Assembly: GCF_050749885.1 (NCBI RefSeq)
Contig: NZ_JBOIUB010000002.1
Span: 186,001 to 250,000, forward strand
Length of the DNA: 64,000 nt
From: Zooshikella sp050749885
GTDB taxonomy: Bacteria > Pseudomonadota > Gammaproteobacteria > Pseudomonadales > Zooshikellaceae
Reading direction: 5' to 3'
A model generated the notes under the pieces. The model saw only the letters and a list, made by a program, of their open reading frames with translations. It did not search any database and was not told where the DNA came from. Below, in pieces: positions 1 through 8,248 of the stretch. Position 1 is the first letter of the stretch; each line of letters begins with the position of its first letter. The position numbers were made by a program, and so were the translations under genes.

Positions 1-72
1 ACCCAGTGAAGTCAACAAGTCACGCATCAAATAGTCGACAACACCTTCCATTGGGGCGAGAAATACACGCAT
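1..72 (-). CDS. dusC: tRNA-dihydrouridine synthase C, 5' end only
   Basis: Only the first 24 codons lie in the window; the gene continues past position 1. The translated start MRVFLAPMEGVVDYLMRDLL matches the N-terminus of DusC-type flavoenzymes, where the LAPMEG motif begins the TIM barrel that binds FMN. DusC reduces a uridine (U16 in E. coli) in the tRNA D-loop. An in-frame ATG at 84 would add four residues, but the family usually begins at MRV. No clear ribosome-binding site precedes either start. It is divergent from the bufferin operon. The call rests on a short stretch, so other Dus paralogues are possible. Confidence 0.72.
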   Translation of the reverse strand, partial: MRVFLAPMEGVVDYLMRDLLTSLG

Positions 73-263
73 AAACAAGCCCATAAAAAAAGGGGGATCT
101 TAACCTATTAGGTAAAGCAAGCAATGGCAGAACAAAATTTTTTTTGTTATGAAAGCTTTGCTCATCAAGGCAGGTCCTTAGTTCTGAGTTTTATTGATAT
201 CAGTCAATAATACATAGTTGCTCAGTTACACCGTATTTTGTGTAGCTACTCAATAGGGGTCTT

Positions 264-527
264 ATGATGAAGAAAACAGCTGTATTGTCTTTAGCCGTGG
301 GTACATTGGTTGCGATGTCGGGTGCTTCAACGACTGCTTTAGCGGCAAAACCAGAGATGGAAAAGTGTTATGGTGTAGTCAAAGCGGGCAAGAATGATTG
401 TGGTGCTAATGGACACTCTTGTGCAGGTTCAGCGACTAAAGATAGTGATCCTAACGAGTGGTTACTGGTACCAAAAGGGACCTGTAATAAAATCGTTGGG
501 GGAAGTACTGAACCTAAAGACAAATAA
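264..527 (+). CDS. bufA: Bufferin precursor peptide (DUF2282, BufA1-like)
   Basis: This 87-residue exported peptide has a signal sequence (residues 1-27, ending ALA-A) and a mature part with four cysteines in the contexts EKCYG, NDCGA, HSCAG and GTCNK. This spacing and the surrounding Gly/Lys-rich sequence are typical of DUF2282 bufferin precursors. Known family members are RiPPs whose cysteines are modified by the partner maturase and which sequester copper or other metals in the periplasm. AGGGG at 255-259 lies 4 nt before the ATG at 264; a second ATG follows at 267. The stop overlaps the next gene (TAATG). Neighbouring DUF692, DUF2063 and DoxX genes make the assignment strong; the bound metal is inference. 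Confidence 0.9.
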   Translation: MMKKTAVLSLAVGTLVAMSGASTTALAAKPEMEKCYGVVKAGKNDCGANGHSCAGSATKDSDPNEWLLVPKGTCNKIVGGSTEPKDK

Positions 528-1384
528 TGGATAGGGCACCTAAGCAAGACCATTGCAGGAAACTTCCTGCAATGGCGGGCATTGGCTTAAGACAACCTCA
601 TTATGAAGACTTTCTTCGTCAACCTCCGGATATTGGTTGGATAGAAGTACATCCTGAAAATTATTTTGATATTGATAGCCCACCAGCGCATTGGTTACAA
701 AAAGTACGTCAGCAGTATCCTTTAAGTTTGCATGGAGTAGGGTTGTCGTTAGGATCAACTGATCCACTGTCTGAGGCTCATCTAGCTAAGCTGGCGCAAT
801 TAATAACTATTTACGAGCCTGCACTGGTTTCAGAGCATTTATGCTGGACTTCACAACAGGGGGTGTATTTTCAAGACTTACTGCCTTTGCCGCAAAATCA
901 CGAGGTAATTGCTCATCTTGTTCAGCGAATTGGTCAAGTACAGGATTATCTTAAACAACCCATTGCGATAGAAAATGTATCCAGTTACCTGCAACCGACA
1001 GGTAATGAAATGACTGAATGGGAGTTTTTGCTTTCTACGGTGAAACAAGCGGGTTGTTTAATCTTATTAGATATTAATAATGTTTATGTGAATGCCAAAA
1101 ATCATGGTTTTTCTGCCAAGACTTATATTGATGCCATTCCAGCAGAATGGGTTGCGGAAATTCATTTAGCCGGGCATACCGCGGTAACTTTGGAATCAGA
1201 AACGGTCTTAGTGGATACCCATGGTGATATTGTGAGTGATGAGGTTTGGCAGCTTTATCATTATGCCATCAAAAAATGGGGGCCTATACCCACATTAATT
1301 GAGTGGGATACGGATTTGCCCTCTTTAAGCTGTTTGCTGGCTGAAGCCAAAAAAGCACAACAGATCTTGGATAAAAGCCTATGA
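527..1384 (+). CDS. bufB: Bufferin maturase, DUF692 multinuclear iron enzyme
   Basis: This 285-residue cytosolic TIM-barrel protein belongs to DUF692 (MNIO: MbnB/TglH/ChrH/BufB). Visible family landmarks are GIGLRQPHY near the N-terminus, IEVHPENYF, SLHGVGLSLG, VSEHLCW, AIENVSSYL, LLDINNVYVN and AEIHLAGH, which supply the His, Asp and Glu ligands of the iron centre. Such enzymes oxidatively modify precursor cysteines (thiooxazole formation is known for bufferins). The start at 527 overlaps the bufA stop and suits translational coupling. An in-frame ATG at 572, inside the hairpin at 550-575, would give a protein beginning MAGIGLR. The next gene overlaps by 4 nt (ATGA). Confidence 0.92.
   Translation: MDRAPKQDHCRKLPAMAGIGLRQPHYEDFLRQPPDIGWIEVHPENYFDIDSPPAHWLQKVRQQYPLSLHGVGLSLGSTDPLSEAHLAKLAQLITIYEPALVSEHLCWTSQQGVYFQDLLPLPQNHEVIAHLVQRIGQVQDYLKQPIAIENVSSYLQPTGNEMTEWEFLLSTVKQAGCLILLDINNVYVNAKNHGFSAKTYIDAIPAEWVAEIHLAGHTAVTLESETVLVDTHGDIVSDEVWQLYHYAIKKWGPIPTLIEWDTDLPSLSCLLAEAKKAQQILDKSL
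550..575 (+). promoter_or_regulatory. Perfect inverted repeat at bufA/bufB junction
   Basis: CCATTGCAGGAA and TTCCTGCAATGG form a perfect 12-bp inverted repeat with a 2-nt centre, folding as a 10-bp RNA stem with a 6-nt loop. It sits 23 nt after the bufA stop, inside the first codons of bufB. It encloses an in-frame ATG (572-574) and an AGGA (557-560) that could serve as an alternative bufB start. It could uncouple precursor from maturase expression by stabilising or stopping the bufA message, or by hiding the start. No T-run follows, so it is not a simple terminator. Confidence 0.6.
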
Positions 1385-2151
1385 CTGCGCTTCATGATTG
1401 GCAATGTCAATTTGCTAAATGGCTGTTGACCGGTGATACGCAGTTACTCAATTCGCAGGTAATTACAGATAGGACTGAGAGGTTAGGACTTTATCGTAAT
1501 AATGTCCTGACTAATATTACGCAATCATTACACAGTATATTTCCTGTGCTGGAAAGGCTTATTGGCTCATCGTGTTTTACATCTTTATGTCATCGCTTTA
1601 TTCAACAAAAACCGCCCCAAGAACCAGCTCTTAACCATTATGGTGAACAGCTTGCTGACTTTATATCTCTTCAAGCTGCGTTTAATGAGTATCCCTATTT
1701 GCCTGATGTTGCACATCTTGAATGGGCAGCACACATTGCCTTTTTACTCGCAAAAGTTAAACCGGTTAATACTGACTTATTAGCTTCATTTGAAAAAAAG
1801 GACTTATTGGATATTCATTTGTCTTTAGCGCCTAGTGTACAGCTGGTGATGTCTAAGTTTCCTATTTTGGCCATCTGGCAGGCGAATCAGCCTGCTGTTG
1901 TTGATCCACCTACAGTGCTCTTGATGGAACAGGAGGAGTATTTAATTGTTTTTAGAGAAAATGAGCAGTTTGTTATTGAACCTGTAACATCCAGTGAGTG
2001 GTATTTTTTACAAAAAATTAGCCATACAGCCTCATTAAATCAAGCTTATGAATATGCCCTTCTAAGTAGTATTGATTTTGATTTGGCTGGAAGCCTACAA
2101 AGGTATGTGAGATCTGGAATTATTTCTGAAGTATTGCCTGTAGTGGCATAA
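1381..2151 (+). CDS. bufC: Bufferin maturation partner (DUF2063, BufC-like)
   Basis: This 256-residue protein has the DUF2063 N-terminal layout: LHDWQCQFAKWLL, then GLYRNNVLTNITQSLHSIFPVLERLIG, and a Pro-Pro-containing loop followed by LADFI. A less conserved C-terminal half contains a winged-helix-like segment. DUF2063 proteins accompany DUF692 enzymes and act as precursor-recognition or partner subunits, as MbnC does for MbnB. Annotation pipelines often name them putative DNA-binding proteins. The ATG overlaps the bufB stop (ATGA), so the two are probably made in equal amounts. No signal peptide is seen, so it acts in the cytosol. Confidence 0.85.
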   Translation: MTALHDWQCQFAKWLLTGDTQLLNSQVITDRTERLGLYRNNVLTNITQSLHSIFPVLERLIGSSCFTSLCHRFIQQKPPQEPALNHYGEQLADFISLQAAFNEYPYLPDVAHLEWAAHIAFLLAKVKPVNTDLLASFEKKDLLDIHLSLAPSVQLVMSKFPILAIWQANQPAVVDPPTVLLMEQEEYLIVFRENEQFVIEPVTSSEWYFLQKISHTASLNQAYEYALLSSIDFDLAGSLQRYVRSGIISEVLPVVA

Positions 2152-2170
2152 GAAAAGGGGAGTGTAAGAA

Positions 2171-2635
2171 ATGTCAAATAAGTGGGTATGTGCTTATTGT
2201 TGGTTATGCCAAAAAAGTAATACATATGTGGTACCTGTCATAGACTTGAGTATGCGCCTGTTTGTTGGTTGGGTTTTTTGGAAGTCTGGCATAACCAAAT
2301 TTGAAGGCATTGACCAAGCTATTTTCTTGTTTGAGTACGAATATAATGTGCCTCTGCTGTCTCCTGATATTGCTGCCTATTTAGCTATGTCTGCAGAATT
2401 AGCACTACCGATATTACTATGGCTTGGACTAGGTACTCGCTTTGCGGCAATAGGGTTAACCATGATGACACTTATTATAGAGATATTTGTCTACCCTAAT
2501 ACCACAGAACATTACTTTTGGTTGCTAATACTCTCAAGTTTGTGGAGTCGAGGGGGTGGTGTTTTATCGTTGGATTATTTACTTACTCGACGTTTTGGGC
2601 AGAATCAGAATGTGTTTACCTATAAAAAGGCGTAA
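2171..2635 (+). CDS. DoxX family membrane protein of bufferin operon
   Basis: This 154-residue inner-membrane protein has about four hydrophobic helices and DoxX family signatures: LFVGWVFWKSGITKFEG near residues 31-47, PDIAAYLAMSAELALPILLWLG, and a C-terminal segment with TEHYFWLL. DoxX proteins commonly close bufferin and related metal or redox operons; their role is unclear, possibly quinone-linked. It starts 19 nt after bufC behind GGGGAG (2157-2162). A rho-independent terminator follows directly, so it is probably the last gene of the operon. Its N-terminus has a CxxC (CWLC) preceding the first helix. Confidence 0.85.
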   Translation: MSNKWVCAYCWLCQKSNTYVVPVIDLSMRLFVGWVFWKSGITKFEGIDQAIFLFEYEYNVPLLSPDIAAYLAMSAELALPILLWLGLGTRFAAIGLTMMTLIIEIFVYPNTTEHYFWLLILSSLWSRGGGVLSLDYLLTRRFGQNQNVFTYKKA

Positions 2636-2650
2636 AGAGACGCCTTTTTT
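2624..2650 (+). terminator. Rho-independent terminator of bufferin operon
   Basis: AAAAGGCG (2625-2632) pairs with CGCCTTTT (2641-2648) around an 8-nt loop and runs into a T-tract to 2650. The stem overlaps the last codons of the DoxX gene. A-runs on the opposite side mean it could also stop transcription of the minus-strand recombinase gene. Confidence 0.85.
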
Positions 2651-2664
2651 ACATAAACTCAATC

Positions 2665-2680
2665 TAGACCATCCTAACAT
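2665..2680. repeat. 16-bp repeat, copy 1 (TAGACCATCCTAACAT)
   Basis: The 16-mer TAGACCATCCTAACAT occurs here, 87 bp downstream of the recombinase gene's stop, and again in the same orientation at 17709-17724 just after mdlB. No gene overlaps either copy. A chance exact 16-mer match within 64 kb is unlikely but not impossible. It could be a short dispersed repeat, a processing site, or a recombination site; no evidence decides. Confidence 0.45.
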
Positions 2681-2767
2681 TTTTAATATTTAGATATATG
2701 AACAATATTTGTTATGGAGTAGGTTTATTAATGAATAGGAGCATTAAGGTTCATGCCAGTGAATGTG

Positions 2768-3928
2768 TTATATCCATTCTAAGCCATGATATTGAGTTTG
2801 TTTCGCAAGTTCTTCACGCTCAGTTAATATATACCCTGCAGTCGTATTCACATTACTGTGACCAGCAAACACTCTAACTTTTTCCAAATCCAACTTATGC
2901 TGGTTCAGTAAGTGGGTTAGCGCTGTATGTCGTAAAGCATGAAATCCCTTGCTAATAATCGACTGTGCCATATGAGAGTCAACATTGGCTTGTTGTTCAA
3001 TTAGGCTAATGATTAATGATTTATAAAAGGTCCTTAACTGGCGTGTGCTGATATTGTTTCCATAGAGGAGTGGTGACTGCTGTTTAATAGGTTTAACTGA
3101 TGGTGCAAAAGGGAATGTATCAAATGCGGTTAATTGCTCTGGTGCGCCATGTATCCGTCGAAATCGATAGATACTTTCCATCACCATCTCATTAAGAGGG
3201 ATGTTTCGCCGAGATGATCCTTTGCCCAACACTTCCCATGTATAACCAAAGTCAGTTTTGTAAATAGAGTCATGAGTGTGAGTGCATAACTCATGCTCCC
3301 TTGCGGCAGTACCGTAGGCAATACTGATAAAATAGCGAGCACGCTCATAATACAGCTGTTGTCGTTGAGTGGCTTTAGGCAGCTGCTGCACTGCATGGCA
3401 AATAAAAGACCATTCATCTAAGCTGTAGGCACCTTGTGTACCATGCCCTCGGGCATACTTATCGCCAAGCTTTTGCATCCCTGAAGCAGGATTTCGATCT
3501 AAATAACCTTGCTGATGTAAAAAACTTAATAGTGACGCAACAACACGCATAATATTGTCAAAGCCACTGCCATTTTTGACTGAAAATGGAAAAAGTTCTG
3601 CAATAGTGTATGCCGTTTGGCTCGTGCAGTATTGCCAACGTAAAGGTGGGTCTTGTAAGAAATGGTGATACTGTTGCAAATCTTTTAAAGTAAGTTGCTT
3701 GAGCGTAAGACCTTGTTGCCAATTGAGCCAAGCTAAGAAACGCTGGCACTCCCGCTGGTAACGGCGCAGAGTGTGTTCTGAGCGACCAGCCCGTGCTTGA
3801 AGAAAAATTGTAATGGCTTCTACATCATTATTAGCGCCAATTCCATTATTTAACGATGGTTTAGTGGGTAAAGGGGATAGGGTAGAGCTTTCTGCTAAAG
3901 CAGTGATGCTAAGTTCAAGTGGCTTCAT
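2768..3928 (-). CDS. Tyrosine recombinase / site-specific integrase
   Basis: This 386-residue protein has a SAM-like core-binding domain (about residues 35-150) and a C-terminal catalytic domain. Catalytic residues visible are Arg210 (AYGTAAREHEL), His330-x-x-Arg333 (HALRHT), His357 (FAGHSN) and nucleophile Tyr366 (TTAGYIL), so it looks active. An insertion of about 20 residues between the domains and the lack of a neighbouring partner do not match XerC or XerD. It stands alone without phage genes, attC sites or transposon ends, so it may be an orphan integrase or an orphan chromosomal recombinase. It ends in the gap that holds the 16-bp repeat. Confidence 0.85.
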   Translation of the reverse strand: MKPLELSITALAESSTLSPLPTKPSLNNGIGANNDVEAITIFLQARAGRSEHTLRRYQRECQRFLAWLNWQQGLTLKQLTLKDLQQYHHFLQDPPLRWQYCTSQTAYTIAELFPFSVKNGSGFDNIMRVVASLLSFLHQQGYLDRNPASGMQKLGDKYARGHGTQGAYSLDEWSFICHAVQQLPKATQRQQLYYERARYFISIAYGTAAREHELCTHTHDSIYKTDFGYTWEVLGKGSSRRNIPLNEMVMESIYRFRRIHGAPEQLTAFDTFPFAPSVKPIKQQSPLLYGNNISTRQLRTFYKSLIISLIEQQANVDSHMAQSIISKGFHALRHTALTHLLNQHKLDLEKVRVFAGHSNVNTTAGYILTEREELAKQTQYHGLEWI

Positions 3929-4024
3929 TCGTTTCGTGCGTTAACTCATTTAATCCTCAAAGTGCTCTATATTAGGGAGATGTGAGCCGAACGACAAGAA
4001 CACGATAAATAATTGTTAAACTAC

Positions 4025-4882
4025 TTAATGTTCGCCAGCTTGTTTGACACACTTACTGACTGAGTCAGGGTCACTGCATGCATCATAATCAAAGTAGCTT
4101 TGCATCCATTGTCGGTATAGTCCTTGTTCATGAATTACGCTTAACTCATTCCAAAGTTGCTCAACAAATGTAGGGTAGTTTATTTGCATTTGTTTTGAAA
4201 ACATTAAGTACATGGGGATTGTTTCGATAGGGATGGGTTCCATGACAATATCTTTGAAGCGATCATCTTCCTCTAACAGTGGTTTTGCTATGGTATAAAA
4301 ACCGATAAAGCCTGCTAAGTGTTCTTTCTTTACACGCAGTAACAGTCTTTCCAGACTGAAATCTTCCACGACATCGATGCCCATTTCGTTGAGTGTATCA
4401 ACAATTGAAAACCCTAAAGTTGCTCCTAGAGGTCCATTTAAGTTTTGGAAAGAATGTCCATTCCATGTAACTGATGCATCTTTAAGTTTGAAAAGGTGAT
4501 AACTGTTACTAATCATTTTCCTCGAAACATCAATGTGGCCATTTTTGAATGGATAAACCCCAAACTCTAAACGCTTAGCTTGATAAACAGAGTGAAAGCT
4601 AGCATCAACGCTATTTTGTTTTAATTGCATTAAACAGCGTTTCCATGGTGAGCGGACATGGATCACTTTAAAATGATACTTCTGTGCTAGATGTCGGATA
4701 ATTTGTATGCTGATACCAGGGTGTGAGGTAACGATAGGCTCATCTTGTGTGTTGAGCACAAAAGGGAAATTAGCTTTAGGGATGTAGCAAAAACTAATTG
4801 TATTCGGCTTGTCAGTTTCTGCTGCACTACCTATAGATGTAGTTAATAGAAATAAAACTATGGAAAGCCAATGAGTGCTCAT
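4025..4882 (-). CDS. Periplasmic solute-binding protein, family 3
   Basis: This 285-residue protein has an N-terminal signal (residues 1-20, ending GSAAE) and resembles SBP_bac_3/PBPb amino-acid-binding folds. Landmarks are FCYIPKANFPFVL at the start of the mature domain, a conserved Arg-x-Pro-W (HVRSPWKRCL) typical of this Oceanospirillales/Shewanella group, and a C-terminal helical segment QLWNELSVIHEQGLYRQWMQSYF. No ABC permease or ATPase gene is adjacent, so it is an orphan that may serve a remote transporter or act as a sensor. The ligand cannot be assigned. Confidence 0.75.
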   Translation of the reverse strand: MSTHWLSIVLFLLTTSIGSAAETDKPNTISFCYIPKANFPFVLNTQDEPIVTSHPGISIQIIRHLAQKYHFKVIHVRSPWKRCLMQLKQNSVDASFHSVYQAKRLEFGVYPFKNGHIDVSRKMISNSYHLFKLKDASVTWNGHSFQNLNGPLGATLGFSIVDTLNEMGIDVVEDFSLERLLLRVKKEHLAGFIGFYTIAKPLLEEDDRFKDIVMEPIPIETIPMYLMFSKQMQINYPTFVEQLWNELSVIHEQGLYRQWMQSYFDYDACSDPDSVSKCVKQAGEH

Positions 4883-4994
4883 TCAGGGGTTCAATTATTA
4901 ACGGCTTCAAATTAACTAAATATACTAACAATGACTCCTCCTCCATGAGTTATCAGAGTAGCAGTTAATTATAGTCGTAGCTTGTTTTACCTGC

Positions 4995-6083
4995 TTAAGG
5001 CGCTACAGGCTCAGTGGTTGATGCCGTTTCTACTTCAGCAGAAGCATCTAACTCAGCCTGAAACTTTTCAAAGATTTTATAGTGAGACTCAGACATAGGA
5101 AGGTCTGCTAGTGTTTGCCAAGCAATTTCACGCACAACCCAATCTTCCTCATCATTTTTAACAAGATCTACAAGAGCACTGGCTACAGATTGATCGGAGT
5201 ATCGCGATTGTGCAAGTGCAAATGCTGCTCCAGCACGAACATCTGCAGAATTGTCTTTCAATGCATCAACGACAGGATCAAGTTTTTCTCGATCATTTGC
5301 CCAGTTAGCGACAGCAATCATTGCTCGCCGACGCAGTTCTGGATCGTCATTCTGTGTTAATGGTTTTAACGTATTAATTATTTGAGTCGTTTCTTGAGGA
5401 CTTGTCGGGTGTTTAGGCAGTGCATAAAGGGCAGCACCCATAACATTTTTATTTGTTTCACCTGAAAGAAGTTTCATAACGTGACTGCGCTGCTTCTCCC
5501 CATAGATACCTAAACGCGCCATGAGCTCAAGTCCTGCAATTTTTTCTTCTGAGGAGCTTCCCTCTACAAGCTCTATGGATGCCGCTTCAACTTCAGGATC
5601 TTGGATAACGCCAAGTAATGCACCTAAAATTTGACCTGTTTCAGTACTTAACCCATTTTTAAACTGTGTTATGGCCCAGCTTAATGCTGCAGGGTTATGG
5701 CTCATTTCATATAGCAGTTGTGCTTGTAGAGCGCTTTGAATACTTTCTGCATAGGGTGATGGCTGGTTAAGCGCTTCTTCTAATTGACCAAATAAATCTT
5801 TAGCCATTAACGCCTTGGGTGGCTCTGTAACTTCTGTTGTTTGTGCTGCTTTTTCAGGAGGGGCATCGGGCGTTGATACATCAGGTTTGTTTTCTGCCAA
5901 TGTAATAGTGGCTGAATTAGGTTCAGAACATGCGTTAGCATTTGTCTCTGATTGAACCAGTGGAGCAGGCACCTGTTCCGTTGCTGTTGTTGCAGAGCTT
6001 GAATGTCCCAAATAAAAACCAACTACAGTACTGATCAACGAAGAGCATAACACAGTTGCGCTAAGCTTCATGTTCAGGTTCAT
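4995..6083 (-). CDS. Membrane-anchored HEAT-repeat protein
   Basis: This 362-residue protein starts with an uncleaved-looking signal or anchor helix (residues 6-26), then a Pro/Thr/Glu-rich linker to about residue 85. From about residue 155 it carries helical HEAT-type repeats with the recurring pattern A-L-LxxPEVxxxAIxxV, including LKPLTQNDDPELRRRAMIAVANW and VRAGAAFALAQSRY. The C-terminus (TEPVAP) is again Pro/Glu-rich. Such repeats form protein-binding solenoids in the periplasm. It is a monocistronic gene next to a murein hydrolase, which may hint at an envelope role. No enzymatic motif is visible. Confidence 0.7.
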   Translation of the reverse strand: MNLNMKLSATVLCSSLISTVVGFYLGHSSSATTATEQVPAPLVQSETNANACSEPNSATITLAENKPDVSTPDAPPEKAAQTTEVTEPPKALMAKDLFGQLEEALNQPSPYAESIQSALQAQLLYEMSHNPAALSWAITQFKNGLSTETGQILGALLGVIQDPEVEAASIELVEGSSSEEKIAGLELMARLGIYGEKQRSHVMKLLSGETNKNVMGAALYALPKHPTSPQETTQIINTLKPLTQNDDPELRRRAMIAVANWANDREKLDPVVDALKDNSADVRAGAAFALAQSRYSDQSVASALVDLVKNDEEDWVVREIAWQTLADLPMSESHYKIFEKFQAELDASAEVETASTTEPVAP

Positions 6084-6176
6084 GTTACTCTCCTACTACT
6101 GAGACACTCTCTTCCTTTAAAATACATGTTTACGATGAACCCTTGTTGATTGTTCACCCGGAAAAATGTCATAGCT

Positions 6177-7172
6177 TTAATTTATTCTTAGATGAAAATG
6201 ATCGTGGTGGTTTGGCCAACACATGACGTACGATAAACCAGACTTACCAGGTTGTTGTCGACATTCTCCCCGACGTTTACCTGCATACCTTGGTAACATG
6301 CTGAACATATTGCGATCATTGAAAAAGATTAAGTTAACTTTGAAGTATTTCTTAAGATAGTTGTCTAGAAATTCTCTGCTTCGCTTATACGAGTAATTGT
6401 CTTTATAAATACTTGAGCCTTGGCGCAGTCCATCTTTTCTTATAAGTCGAATATCGACATCAATCCCTTTGCGATGACTTGCATGGCCTCGAAGCAGGCC
6501 GCCCTTTTGAAAGGAAATGTCACCAATACCTATCTCTCCCCAGGTAGGCTTTTCTTTTTTCCAAGCCACGGCAACACGCTGTAGTCCGTAGATTAAACGC
6601 GGTTTTCCCCAAGCACGTTTGGCTGCAGTATAAGTGTAAAAGCCTCTGCCACCTGTAGGCATTTGAATAAAGCTGGTTTTAGACTTTGGACGAGCGCTAT
6701 TAACACCATTCAGGTATTTGCCATGAACCCAGCGTTCATTACCGTTAAAAAATATTTTAAACCAAGAGCCTCGTTTTATTGAATAAGCCCACTCAGCACC
6801 TTTACTGGTTAGGTTTACAACACGATAAGAAGTACCAGGGCCACTCCGTACTTTTAGTTGTGTTGCTGTAACAACGCCATTTGGCAAACTGCTCGAAACA
6901 ACATACTGGCTATAAACCCAGCCTGCTTGATTATTGAGCCAGATTTTGTGCCAGCCACTGGTTTTAGCAATGGAAACATAAACTTGGTCCTGACTGACTC
7001 GACCAATGATTTTATGTTGAGTGCCTGGTCCACTTCTCACATTAAGCGCAGTAGCATTGACCTTAATACTCTGGCCAGCATATGCGTTAAAACCGATTAA
7101 GCTAAAAGCATACAGCAATACCAGGGTAATTTTTTTAAGTAATGCTCTGCCCGCTGTTAACTTCAATTGCAT
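6177..7172 (-). CDS. SH3-domain murein endopeptidase, MepA (M74) type
   Basis: This 331-residue exported protein has a signal peptide (residues 1-32, ending NAYA-G), then two bacterial SH3 repeats. Each repeat contains the telltale LNVRSGPGT or LKVRSGPGT and a GW/W-x-H pattern. A C-terminal M74 domain from about residue 170 shows GLLRGHASHRKGIDVDIR and the C-terminal HHDHFHLRIN, which carry the zinc ligands and catalytic His of MepA-type penicillin-insensitive DD/LD-endopeptidases. It should cut peptidoglycan cross-links in the periplasm, with the SH3 pair targeting cell wall. E. coli MepA lacks the SH3 repeats, so this is a distinct architecture. Confidence 0.85.
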   Translation of the reverse strand: MQLKLTAGRALLKKITLVLLYAFSLIGFNAYAGQSIKVNATALNVRSGPGTQHKIIGRVSQDQVYVSIAKTSGWHKIWLNNQAGWVYSQYVVSSSLPNGVVTATQLKVRSGPGTSYRVVNLTSKGAEWAYSIKRGSWFKIFFNGNERWVHGKYLNGVNSARPKSKTSFIQMPTGGRGFYTYTAAKRAWGKPRLIYGLQRVAVAWKKEKPTWGEIGIGDISFQKGGLLRGHASHRKGIDVDIRLIRKDGLRQGSSIYKDNYSYKRSREFLDNYLKKYFKVNLIFFNDRNMFSMLPRYAGKRRGECRQQPGKSGLSYVMCWPNHHDHFHLRIN

Positions 7173-7594
7173 AAATTAAGACCTATTGCCAACAGCGACT
7201 CATGGTTAAATAAATCATTAGAATCGCAAACACTCGAGAAAAACGATACGACAAATCACCCATAATATTGTCTATTGGTTTTAAATAGTTTGTGATTTTT
7301 GTCATATAGGGTTAACGCACGCTTTTACTGATATGTGCAGTGTTAATAGAGTTGGTAGGTGTATAGAGTGCTAAGAAAATAAAGGAATGTATATGAAGTA
7401 TGTAACAGACTATAAAATTATTGTTTTTTTATAAAACTGGTTAGTTGATTTGTTATTAATATCTCTAAAATTATGAAAGCTAAGTCTCACTTGAGCTGTG
7501 TAATCACAGTATTCTAATGAGTATCAATGTATGTGAAAGCAGGTTTGGAGTAAAAGAAGAAAGTTGATATTGGTTAAGCTTTTAATGTTAATCA
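7173..7594. other. Intergenic region, AT-rich, no gene seen
   Basis: This 422-bp gap contains the promoter side of the murein endopeptidase gene and the 3' flank of the methyltransferase gene. No ORF with recognisable similarity, no RNA gene and no strong hairpin was found. AAGCTT-containing arms around 7577-7603 could form a weak stem after the methyltransferase stop. Confidence 0.5.
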
Positions 7595-8248
7595 TTAAGC
7601 TTTTGTTGCTTCAAATACTTGCCAGCAGCAACCAAATCTGTGGGTTTGATGCATATGCCAGGTTAGGGGAGAAGAGTCTAATGCAGTTAACACTTGATGA
7701 TTGCCAAAGCTTGCAAAGCTAAAATAGCATTGACCATTATGGGTTAGATAGAAGCAAACCTGATTTAAGAAGTCATCATATAGTTTTTTTATGTTAGTCA
7801 TTAAGTAATCCCAGCCGCCTTCAAGGATTGGAAGGTTAGCAATAATTACATCAAACAGTTTGTTATTTGTTGAAAGAGCTTCGAAAAGATAGCCTTGGTA
7901 AACACTAATGTTATCTAATTGATGTCTAGCAATATTTTCTTTGCAGTTTGCAATGGCTACAGGATCAAGATCACTCGCAATGACTTTTTTCGCTCCTTGG
8001 AATGCTGAATATAGCGCTAAAATACCACTTCCTGTTCCGATATCGAGTACAACTTTTTCAGAAAGATCTGGTAATTTACTTAAGAGGAAACTTGTGGAGT
8101 GGGTTAACTCAGTACTAGGGCAAAAAACCTGTTGGTAAACGATGATAGGTATATTGGCAACAGTATAACTGTTGGTAAAACGCTGTTGGTTAGCCGCAAG
8201 CCAAAGTTGGCAGTAAGTCTCTTGCGAAATATTTTCAGGAATACGCAT
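7595..8248 (-). CDS. Class I SAM-dependent methyltransferase
   Basis: This 217-residue protein has the Rossmann methyltransferase signature VLDIGTGSGILALYSA (motif I, about residue 68) and an acidic residue at the end of strand 2 (IASDLDP). Its motif IV-like FDVIIANLPILEGGW resembles the NPPY-bearing small-methyltransferase family but has NLPI in place of NPPY. It therefore probably does not modify glutamine or N6-adenine in the classical way. The substrate is unknown. It is monocistronic. Confidence 0.7.
   Translation of the reverse strand: MRIPENISQETYCQLWLAANQQRFTNSYTVANIPIIVYQQVFCPSTELTHSTSFLLSKLPDLSEKVVLDIGTGSGILALYSAFQGAKKVIASDLDPVAIANCKENIARHQLDNISVYQGYLFEALSTNNKLFDVIIANLPILEGGWDYLMTNIKKLYDDFLNQVCFYLTHNGQCYFSFASFGNHQVLTALDSSPLTWHMHQTHRFGCCWQVFEATKA

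Noticed and set aside
527..1384. Methanobactin biosynthesis
   Set aside because: The DUF692 enzyme is shared, but the precursor is a DUF2282 exported peptide and there is no MbnC or MbnT gene; this is the bufferin type.
2768..3928. Integron or prophage from the tyrosine recombinase
   Set aside because: No attC sites, cassette genes or phage structural genes are nearby.
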